DNA of 12,736 nt from the NCBI GenBank assembly GCA_023386135.1, contig JAEWKG010000038.1:1-12736 (forward strand). The letters run 5' to 3'. Each line of letters starts with the position of its first letter. Position 1 is the first letter of the stretch. Both the position numbers and the translations under genes were made by a program. Under the pieces are notes generated by a model. It did not search any database, was not told the origin of the DNA, and saw nothing but the letters and a program-made list of their open reading frames with translations. Source of the stretch: Pseudomonadota bacterium (GTDB lineage: Bacteria > Pseudomonadota > Alphaproteobacteria > Sphingomonadales > Sphingomonadaceae). Positions 7,851 to 12,736 of this stretch are shown here, one piece after another.

Positions 7851-8287
7851 GCGAGGACCTCGACCAGATCATGGCGGTGATGGACGCGGCCTTCGAGCCC
7901 GCGTGGGGCGAGGCTTGGAACCGCCGACAGGTCAGCGACTCTCTCGCCTTCCCCCACACCCACTACCGCCTCGCATCCTACGACGCATCGCAACCGGCTG
8001 CCGGGTTCACCCTCGTCCGTGCAGCCCCCGGCGAAGAGGAGCTGCTGCTCATCGCGGTCGCGCCCGAGTATCGCGGCCGGGGACTCGGCAGGCAGCTCCT
8101 CGAGCAGGTGCTGGAAGATGCGCGCGGACGCGGTGCCGACCGCGTGTTTCTAGAAATGCGCTTCAACAATCCGGCGGTCGAAGTCTATCGAAAGATGGGA
8201 TTTGTTCCGATCGGACGGCGCAAGGACTATTACCGCCTTCCCGATGGCAGCCGGATCGACGCGATTACATTCGCCTGCGAGCTCTGA
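7847..8287 (+). CDS. rimI: Ribosomal-protein-alanine N-acetyltransferase RimI (GNAT family)
   Basis: The 146-residue single GNAT domain has the acetyl-CoA pyrophosphate-binding loop RGRGLGR at 76-82 after the beta-4 strand ELLLIAVAPEY. The RimI-typical FLEMRFNNPAVEVYRKMGF spans 101-119. Glu103 and Tyr114 fall where RimI enzymes have the general base and general acid, by family comparison. RimI acetylates the N-terminal alanine of ribosomal protein S18; homologues may have wider N-terminal targets. The start ATG overlaps the tsaB stop (ATGA at 7847-7850), so translation is probably coupled. GNAT proteins are hard to assign by sequence alone, but the position directly after tsaB supports RimI. 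Confidence 0.88.
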   Translation: MSEDLDQIMAVMDAAFEPAWGEAWNRRQVSDSLAFPHTHYRLASYDASQPAAGFTLVRAAPGEEELLLIAVAPEYRGRGLGRQLLEQVLEDARGRGADRVFLEMRFNNPAVEVYRKMGFVPIGRRKDYYRLPDGSRIDAITFACEL

Positions 8288-8300
8288 CCGAACGCGTCCA

Positions 8301-8348
8301 GACCCTGATTTTGCGCCGCTATTTGCGGGAGCGACGCTTGTCAGGGTC
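8301..8348 (+). other. Nested two-part stem-loop between rimI and mucR
   Basis: The outer arms GACCCTGA (8301-8308) and TCAGGGTC (8341-8348) are perfect 8-base complements. Inside them, GCGCCGCT (8313-8320) and AGCGACGC (8330-8337) pair at 7 of 8 positions around a 9-base loop. TTTT and TTG form an internal loop between the two stems. No U-run follows, so it is not a standard intrinsic terminator. It could end rimI transcription with help, protect the 3' end, or be a leader element or operator for mucR. Confidence 0.5.
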
Positions 8349-8431
8349 GAGAAAGTGTTTCACATGTTGCAAGCGGAAAGGGTTTTGAACGGGTCGCCCG
8401 CTCAAAAAGTATCGATCGCAAGAGGCTTTCC

Positions 8432-8872
8432 ATGGACAATATTGAAACCGACAGCTCGGAGATGCTGATTACGCTGACCTCCGACATCGTCGCCGCACAT
8501 GTCAGCAACAACACGATATCGGTCGAAGACGTGCCCACGCTCATCTCGACCGTCTACGGCGCGCTGTCGAACCTCGGCAACGCGGCGCCCGCGCCCGAGG
8601 AGCGGCCCGAACCGGCCGTGACCGTCCGCGCCTCGGTCAAGCGCGACCATCTCGTCTGCCTCGAAGACGGCAAGAAGATGAAGATGCTCAAGCGCCACCT
8701 CATGACCGAGCATGGCATGACGCCTGACGAGTACCGCCAGCGCTGGGGCCTCGCCGCCGATTACCCGATGGTCGCGCCCGACTATGCCGAGACACGCCGC
8801 GACCTCGCGGTCAAGATCGGCCTCGGCCGCAAGCCGGGCCAGAAGCGCGGACGCAAGAAAAAGGCCGGCTGA
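8432..8872 (+). CDS. mucR: MucR/Ros family zinc-finger transcriptional regulator
   Basis: The 146-residue protein has an N-terminal helical region (ITLTSDIVAAHVSNNTISVEDVPTLI, from residue 13) that in this family mediates oligomer formation. A Pro/Glu-rich linker follows, then the prokaryotic zinc finger VCLEDGKKMKMLKRHLMTEHGMTPDEYR. Zinc ligands should be Cys76, Asp79, His89 and His94: a CxxD variant where Agrobacterium Ros has CxxC, as in other MucR proteins. The tail KPGQKRGRKKKAG is strongly basic and may add DNA contacts. MucR proteins bind AT-rich DNA and act as H-NS-like global silencers of surface polysaccharide, motility and cell-cycle genes. The ATG at 8432 has AGAGG with a 6-base spacer. 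The gene stands alone between two hairpins. Family members repress their own promoters; I see AT-rich patches upstream but no clear operator. Confidence 0.93.
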   Translation: MDNIETDSSEMLITLTSDIVAAHVSNNTISVEDVPTLISTVYGALSNLGNAAPAPEERPEPAVTVRASVKRDHLVCLEDGKKMKMLKRHLMTEHGMTPDEYRQRWGLAADYPMVAPDYAETRRDLAVKIGLGRKPGQKRGRKKKAG

Positions 8873-8886
8873 GACCGGACACTTGA

Positions 8887-8930
8887 GAACGCCGTCCCGG
8901 GGCATTAGGCTCCGGGACGACCGTTCTTCC
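8887..8930 (+). terminator. Hairpin terminator candidate between mucR and fur
   Basis: GAACG (8887-8891) pairs with CGTTC (8922-8926), and GTCCCGG (8894-8900) pairs with CCGGGAC (8912-8918). A small internal loop separates the two stems and the terminal loop is 11 bases. Only TTCC follows, so the U-run is weak. It lies just after the mucR stop and only six bases before the fur ribosome binding site, so it could also influence fur translation. Confidence 0.5.
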
Positions 8931-8931
8931 C

Positions 8932-8936
8932 GGAAG
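8932..8936 (+). promoter_or_regulatory. Ribosome binding site of fur, supporting a TTG start
   Basis: GGAAG lies 5 bases before TTG at 8942. The alternative GTG at 8936 overlaps this site and has no other Shine-Dalgarno-like sequence at a workable distance. CTTCC (8926-8930) directly upstream is its perfect complement across one base, so a short dyad covers the site. Confidence 0.5.
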
Positions 8937-8941
8937 TGATT

Positions 8942-9364
8942 TTGCACCAGCCCATCGATCTTGAACAACTGTGCGCCGAGCGCGGGCTGCGCATCACCGA
9001 GCAGCGCCGCGTGATCGCGCGCGTGCTGTCGGAAAGCGACGACCACCCGGACGTCGAGCAGCTTCACCGCCGCGCCTCGGCTATCGATCCCAAAATATCG
9101 ATCGCCACCGTCTATCGCACCGTCCGCCTGTTCGAAGAGGCGGGCATTCTCGATCGCCACGATTTCGGCGACGGCCGCGCCCGCTACGAGGCGGCGCCCG
9201 AAGCGCACCACGACCACCTGATCGACGTCGAGAGCGGCAACGTGATCGAGTTCGTCGACCCCGAGGTCGAGGCTCTGCAGCGCCAGATCGCCGCCAAGCT
9301 GGGGTTCCGCCTGGTCGATCACCGGATGGAGCTCTACGGCGTGCGGCTCGACCGCAAGGAGTGA
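8942..9364 (+). CDS. fur: Fur family transcriptional regulator (alphaproteobacterial Fur/Mur type)
   Basis: The 140-residue protein has the winged-helix domain with GLRITEQRRVIARVLS (15-30) and the recognition helix region ISIATVYRTVRLFEEAGIL (52-70). The dimerisation domain carries metal-site residues at RYE (81-83), HHDH (89-92) and His127 in VDHRMELYG. The CxxC pairs that hold structural zinc in E. coli Fur are missing: where E. coli has LCGK-type cysteines, this protein reads LIDVESGNVIEF. That is usual for alphaproteobacterial Fur, some of which (Mur) respond mainly to manganese. The role is metal-dependent repression of uptake genes. I place the start at TTG 8942 (MHQPIDLEQL) because of GGAAG 5 bases upstream; GTG 8936 would add two residues. 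Its stop overlaps plsC by one base (TGATG). It is not Irr, as no haem-binding motif is seen. Confidence 0.92.
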   Translation: MHQPIDLEQLCAERGLRITEQRRVIARVLSESDDHPDVEQLHRRASAIDPKISIATVYRTVRLFEEAGILDRHDFGDGRARYEAAPEAHHDHLIDVESGNVIEFVDPEVEALQRQIAAKLGFRLVDHRMELYGVRLDRKE

Positions 9365-10116
9365 TGGCGCACGCCCTCCCTGTACCGGCGATCCGCCCGC
9401 TCGGCTGGGCGCTGATCGCTTTTCGATTGCTCCTGATGGTGCTGTTGTTGGTGGTGTGCGCGCCGCTCCACCTGCTGTGGAAGCTGGTGGGCGCAGGCCG
9501 CTGGTGGCCGCGTGTGTTCCTGTCCGGGATCGGCATGGTCGCCGGGCTGCATCTGCGGACCCAGGGACGTCCGGCGAAAGGCGCGCTGCTGCTCGCCAAT
9601 CACGTCAGCTGGCTCGATATACCTGCCTTGTCACACGTCACCGGCAGCGCGTTCGTTGCGCACGACGGGCTCGCCGCGTTTCCGTTCCTGAAATGGCTGT
9701 GCGAGATGAACGACACGGTGTTCATCGCCCGCCACGACCGCGCCAGCATCGCGCTACAGGTGCAGCAGGTGCGCGCGGCGATGGCCGAGCGCGGGTGCCT
9801 GACGCTGTTCCCCGAAGGGACCACCAGCGACGGGACCGGGCTGCTGCCGTTCAAGTCCTCCCTGCTCTCCGCGCTTGACCCGTTACCGCCCGGCGCGGTG
9901 GTGCAGCCGGTGCTGCTCGAGTACGAAGATGCCGCGCGGATCGCCTGGGTCGGGGAGGAGCACGGCCTCGACAACTTCAAGCGTATCCTCGCGCGGTTGC
10001 GGCCGGTGCGGCTGACTCTGCATTTCCTGCCCCCACTCGCCGACGGCGCCTTGGCCGACCGTAAGGCGATCTCGGCGGCGGCACGCGCGCGGATTGCGGA
10101 GGCGATGGCGAACTAG
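9364..10116 (+). CDS. plsC: 1-acyl-sn-glycerol-3-phosphate acyltransferase (PlsC/LPLAT family)
   Basis: The 250-residue protein has one clear hydrophobic membrane segment at about 14-37 (ALIAFRLLLMVLLLVVCAP). This is followed by the acyltransferase motif NHVSWLD at 79-85 (catalytic His80, Asp85). The region around FIARHDR (120-126) fits the second motif, and FPEGTTSDG at 149-157 is the substrate-binding block. The family transfers an acyl chain to the sn-2 position of lysophosphatidic acid at the inner membrane to make phosphatidic acid. The ATG at 9364 shares one base with the fur stop, and AGGAG at 9357-9361 lies very close (2 bases). GTG at 9361 is an alternative that would add one residue. 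Related ornithine-lipid acyltransferases (OlsA) look similar, so the acceptor is not certain. Co-transcription with fur is likely. Confidence 0.88.
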   Translation: MAHALPVPAIRPLGWALIAFRLLLMVLLLVVCAPLHLLWKLVGAGRWWPRVFLSGIGMVAGLHLRTQGRPAKGALLLANHVSWLDIPALSHVTGSAFVAHDGLAAFPFLKWLCEMNDTVFIARHDRASIALQVQQVRAAMAERGCLTLFPEGTTSDGTGLLPFKSSLLSALDPLPPGAVVQPVLLEYEDAARIAWVGEEHGLDNFKRILARLRPVRLTLHFLPPLADGALADRKAISAAARARIAEAMAN

Positions 10117-10151
10117 CACTCGCCCGCCTTTTCGGCTAACCGCCGCGCCCC

Positions 10152-11495
10152 ATGCCTCCAGTGACGCCTCCCAGGACCTACCGGGTCAAGAGCTTCGGCT
10201 GCCAGATGAACGTCTATGACGGCGAGCGCATGGGCGAGTTGCTTGCGTCGCGCGGCATCACGCCCGCCGCCGAGGGCGAGGACGCCGACCTCGTCGTGCT
10301 CAACACCTGCCACATCCGCGAGAAAGCGGCCGAGAAGGTCTATTCCGACATCGGCCGACTGGTGAAGGCAGGTGACGAAGCGGGCAAGCGGCCGCTGATC
10401 GCGGTGGCCGGATGCGTCGCGCAGGCCGAAGGCGAGGAGATCATGGCACGAGCCCCGGCGGTCAGCATGGTGGTCGGCCCGCAGGCCTATCACCGCCTGC
10501 CGGCGATGCTCGACGAGGCTGTGGCAGGCCGCCGGACGAGCGACACCGACATGCCGCCGATCGCCAAATTCGACGCCCTTCCCACCCGCCGCCGCAGCGG
10601 ACCGAGCGCGTTCCTGACGGTGCAGGAAGGGTGCGACAAGTTCTGCACCTATTGCGTGGTGCCCTATACCCGCGGCGCGCAGATATCGCGTCCGTTCAAC
10701 AGCTTGCTGGCCGAAGCGGAGAGGCTGGTCGAAGCCGGCGCGCGTGAGATCACGCTGCTGGGGCAAAACGTCAACGCCTGGGACGGCGAAGACGACCGTG
10801 GCCGCGCCATCGGGTTCGACGGACTGATAAGAGCGCTCGCCAAGCTATCGGATTTACAACGAATTCGCTACACCACCAGTCATCCCGCCGACGTCACCGA
10901 CGGCCTTATCGCCGCGCATGGCGAGATCGACAAGCTGATGCCGTTCCTCCACCTCCCGGTGCAGTCGGGATCGGACCGGGTGCTGCGCGCGATGAACCGC
11001 AGCCACACCGCCGACAGCTATCTGAAGCTGATCGAACGCTTCCGCGCTGCGCGGCCCGACCTTGCGGTTTCAGGCGACTTCATCGTTGGTTTCCCCGGAG
11101 AAACCGAGGCCGAGTTCGACGAGACGCTGCAACTCGTCGACGCGGTCGGATACGCGCAGGCGTTCAGCTTCAAGTACTCGCCCCGGCCAGGCACTCCGGC
11201 TGCCGGAATGGCGGATCAGGTGCCCGATGAGGCGTCAATGAAGCGCTTGATCCGGCTGCAGGACAGCCTGAACAGGGACCAACTGGCGTTCAACCAGGCA
11301 AGCATCGGCCGCACCTGCGCGGTGCTGATCGAGCGCAAGGGCAAGCGGCCCGGCCAGTGGCTCGGCAAATCGCCGTGGCTGCAGTCGGTCTGGTTCGAAG
11401 GTGACCACCCGATCGGCGACCTGGTCGAAGTCGAGCTGCTCCAGGCGGGCCCCAACTCGATCGAGGGCCGCGTTCGGGAACCGGCGCTCGCCTGA
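10152..11495 (+). CDS. miaB: tRNA-2-methylthio-N6-dimethylallyladenosine synthase MiaB
   Basis: The 447-residue protein has the three-domain layout of methylthiotransferases. The N-terminal UPF0004 domain starts YRVKSFGCQMNVYD and has Cys17, Cys53 (LNTCHIREKA) and Cys88 (VAGCVAQ) for the auxiliary 4Fe-4S cluster. The radical-SAM core has CDKFCTYC at 161-168 (Cys161, Cys165, Cys168), then VVPYTRGAQISRP and the HLPVQSGSDRVLRAMNR block. A TRAM RNA-binding domain spans roughly 375-445 (LIERKGKRPGQWLGKSPWLQ). It adds a methylthio group to i6A37 of tRNAs reading U-starting codons, using SAM. GQMN-like FGCQMNVYDGERM favours MiaB over RimO or MtaB. The start ATG at 10152 lacks a clear Shine-Dalgarno sequence, so the exact start is less sure. 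It lies 35 bases after plsC. Confidence 0.95.
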   Translation: MPPVTPPRTYRVKSFGCQMNVYDGERMGELLASRGITPAAEGEDADLVVLNTCHIREKAAEKVYSDIGRLVKAGDEAGKRPLIAVAGCVAQAEGEEIMARAPAVSMVVGPQAYHRLPAMLDEAVAGRRTSDTDMPPIAKFDALPTRRRSGPSAFLTVQEGCDKFCTYCVVPYTRGAQISRPFNSLLAEAERLVEAGAREITLLGQNVNAWDGEDDRGRAIGFDGLIRALAKLSDLQRIRYTTSHPADVTDGLIAAHGEIDKLMPFLHLPVQSGSDRVLRAMNRSHTADSYLKLIERFRAARPDLAVSGDFIVGFPGETEAEFDETLQLVDAVGYAQAFSFKYSPRPGTPAAGMADQVPDEASMKRLIRLQDSLNRDQLAFNQASIGRTCAVLIERKGKRPGQWLGKSPWLQSVWFEGDHPIGDLVEVELLQAGPNSIEGRVREPALA

Positions 11496-11592
11496 GGCTT
11501 ATCCACCGTGCCGAGATGGCGCGGCGGTTGCCTAGTCAGCGCTGGCCAACCATCCTCCCGACTCGGACATGAAAGGAGCGCCCCACAAGCGC

Positions 11593-12609
11593 ATGGCTCG
11601 CAAACCCGCCCGCGCCGACGGCGCCATTCCCCTGCCCACTTCGCCGACCCGCCGCGCGCGCAGTGAAATCAGCTTTCCGGAGCAGCGCCTGCTGGGCCCG
11701 CTGTTCGGCCAGTTCGATGCCAACCTGGTGCAGGTGGAGAACCGCCTCGGCGTGTTCATTTCGGCCCGCGGCGACCGGGTGCAGATCGAAGGCAGCGAGG
11801 ATGCCGTGGCCCGCGCCCGCGACACTTTGCAAGCCATGTACGACCGGCTCGCCGCGGGACAGGAACTCGACGCCGGGGCGATCGAGGGGATGATCGCGAT
11901 GTCGGTCGAACCCACGCTCGAAGGAATCGTGCGCGGCGGCGACAATGCCCCGCCGATCATGATCCGCACCCGGCGCAAGACCATCGTCCCGCGCAGCGCC
12001 GGGCAGATCCCCTACATGCAGCAGCTCGCGGCAGAGGACATCATCTTCGCGCTCGGCCCGGCCGGCACCGGCAAGACCTACCTCGCAGTGGCGCAAGCGG
12101 TCAGCCAGCTCATCACGGGCAGCGTCCAGCGCCTGATCCTCAGCCGCCCGGCGGTCGAAGCGGGCGAAAAGCTCGGCTTCCTCCCCGGCGACATGAAGGA
12201 GAAGGTCGATCCCTATCTCCGCCCGCTCTACGACGCGCTGTACGACTGCCTGCCGCCCGAGCAGGTCGAGCGGCACATCGCCAGCGGAGTGATCGAGGTC
12301 GCCCCGATCGCCTTCATGCGCGGGCGCACGCTGGCCGATGCTTTCGTCATCCTCGACGAAGCGCAGAACACCACGCGCGAGCAGATGAAGATGTTCCTCA
12401 CCCGCTTCGGCCAGAACAGCCGGATGGTGGTGTGCGGCGACCCCAGGCAGGTCGACATCCCCGGCGGCGACCGGATGAGCGGCCTCGCCGACGCGGTCGA
12501 CAAGCTGGAAGGAGTGGAAGGCATCGCCGTCAGCCGCTTCACCGCCGCCGACGTGGTGCGTCATCCGATCGTCGGGCGGATCGTCGAGGCTTACGAGGGA
12601 CCTTCCTGA
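11593..12609 (+). CDS. phoH: PhoH family ATPase (YbeZ-like)
   Basis: The 338-residue protein (from ATG 11593) has an N-terminal KH-like region (LLGPLFGQFDANLVQVENRL, about 33-52) and a PhoH P-loop domain. The Walker A motif GPAGTGKT is at 155-162 and Walker B VILDEAQN at 252-259, with LSRPAVEAGEKLGFLPGDM between and VCGDPRQVDIP after. PhoH/YbeZ proteins bind ATP and, in several bacteria, associate with YbeY in ribosome maturation or RNA turnover. An in-frame ATG at 11569 would add 8 residues (MKGAPHKR) but has no ribosome site. AGGAG at 11574-11578 lies 14 bases before 11593, longer than usual. I prefer 11593 because MARK-like starts are typical of relatives. The gene sits between miaB and ybeY, the same order as in E. 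coli. Confidence 0.92.
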   Translation: MARKPARADGAIPLPTSPTRRARSEISFPEQRLLGPLFGQFDANLVQVENRLGVFISARGDRVQIEGSEDAVARARDTLQAMYDRLAAGQELDAGAIEGMIAMSVEPTLEGIVRGGDNAPPIMIRTRRKTIVPRSAGQIPYMQQLAAEDIIFALGPAGTGKTYLAVAQAVSQLITGSVQRLILSRPAVEAGEKLGFLPGDMKEKVDPYLRPLYDALYDCLPPEQVERHIASGVIEVAPIAFMRGRTLADAFVILDEAQNTTREQMKMFLTRFGQNSRMVVCGDPRQVDIPGGDRMSGLADAVDKLEGVEGIAVSRFTAADVVRHPIVGRIVEAYEGPS

Positions 12610-12617
12610 CCCTTACC

Positions 12618-12684
12618 CCGTTCGTGTCGAGCGAAGTCGAGACACGCTGGGCCAAGGGTTCTCGACTTCGCTCGAACCGAACGG
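12618..12684 (+). repeat. Long imperfect inverted repeat, sphingomonad-type intergenic palindrome
   Basis: A left arm at 12618-12642 and a right arm at 12660-12684 are 25 bases each and complementary at 23 positions, with a 17-base loop. The core of the left arm is TCGAGCGAAGTCGAGA; the right arm holds its exact complement. Two mismatched bases interrupt the stem (TG against AC-side bases between CCGTTCG and the core). It fills most of the phoH-ybeY gap. From memory, this core is common between genes in Sphingomonadales genomes. The right arm's last two bases are the first two of the ybeY GGAG. Confidence 0.8.
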
Positions 12685-12686
12685 AG
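12683..12686 (+). promoter_or_regulatory. Ribosome binding site of ybeY
   Basis: GGAG lies 8 bases before TTG at 12695 and decides that unusual start. Its first two bases are part of the right arm of the long inverted repeat, so folding of the repeat could hide or expose it. Confidence 0.55.
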
Positions 12687-12694
12687 CTTTGCAA

Positions 12695-12736
12695 TTGGAT
12701 CTGGATATCGAAATCGACGGTTGGCCGGGCCCGACC
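12695..12736 (+). CDS. ybeY: Endoribonuclease YbeY, first 14 codons (cut by window edge)
   Basis: From TTG at 12695 the frame reads MDLDIEIDGWPGPT to the last base of the window. This resembles the acidic strand that opens alphaproteobacterial YbeY proteins, and ybeY directly follows phoH in most bacteria. GGAG 8 bases upstream supports the start. YbeY is a zinc-dependent RNase involved in 16S rRNA 3' end maturation and ribosome quality control; its HxxxHxxxxxH zinc motif would lie outside the window. The call rests on a short stretch plus gene order. Confidence 0.7.
   Translation, partial: MDLDIEIDGWPGPT

Noticed and set aside
8338..8413. Possible mucR promoters (TTGTCA with CACATG; TTGAAC with AGTATC)
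   Set aside because: The first has a poor -10; the second would leave only about a dozen bases before the ribosome site. Neither is good enough to annotate.
8402..9322. 306-codon minus-strand frame across mucR and fur
   Set aside because: It spans two recognised genes and their terminator hairpin; the product has no family features.
8971..9363. Upstream extension of the plsC frame through fur
   Set aside because: Arg/Pro-rich out-of-frame reading of fur; the acyltransferase begins at ATG 9364 with its membrane segment.
11536..12564. 342-codon minus-strand frame opposite phoH
   Set aside because: Antisense shadow; PhoH Walker motifs on the plus strand are unambiguous.

Overview
This is high-GC chromosomal DNA from an alphaproteobacterium, most likely a sphingomonad (Sphingomonadales, Erythrobacter-like). 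The reasons are the protein sequences (a Ros/MucR regulator, an alphaproteobacterial-type Fur without CxxC pairs, a type II DAHP synthase, a two-lobed M16 peptidase), the GTG and TTG starts, and a palindromic repeat built on TCGAGCGAAGTCGAGA that I recall as common between sphingomonad genes. I see no mobile element, RNA gene, CRISPR array or broken gene. The window reads as ordinary core genome, and I do not find a convincing new system in it.

Layout. Bases 1-405 (minus) hold the N-terminal part of an EgtB-type ergothioneine enzyme. It is divergent from a quinone oxidoreductase (538-1515, plus) across a 132-base gap. The oxidoreductase runs tail to tail, with overlapping stop codons, into a type II DAHP synthase (1512-2885, minus). 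Upstream of that, on the same strand, is an exported M16 metallopeptidase (2953-5907, minus). Divergent from the peptidase, an almost continuous plus-strand series begins: an Nfu-type Fe-S scaffold, a RutE-like nitroreductase (4-base overlap), tsaB and rimI (4-base overlap), mucR, fur, plsC (1-base overlap), miaB, phoH, and the first 14 codons of ybeY at the window edge.

How the genes relate. The nfu-to-ybeY block is mostly housekeeping. It covers Fe-S assembly, two tRNA position-37 modifications (t6A through TsaB, ms2i6A through MiaB), ribosomal protein acetylation, phospholipid synthesis and rRNA maturation (YbeY, with PhoH as the usual neighbour). The order miaB-phoH-ybeY is the same as miaB-ybeZ-ybeY in E. 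coli, so a CorC/YbeX gene and lnt may follow outside the window. Two global regulators, MucR and Fur, sit side by side in the middle of the block, each behind an RNA-hairpin-capable gap.

The parts most worth a second look are non-coding. They are a 25-base-arm inverted repeat that runs into the ybeY ribosome binding site, a nested stem-loop between rimI and mucR, and a hairpin just ahead of an apparent TTG start of fur. Several start codons are non-ATG, and the nfu start is ambiguous.
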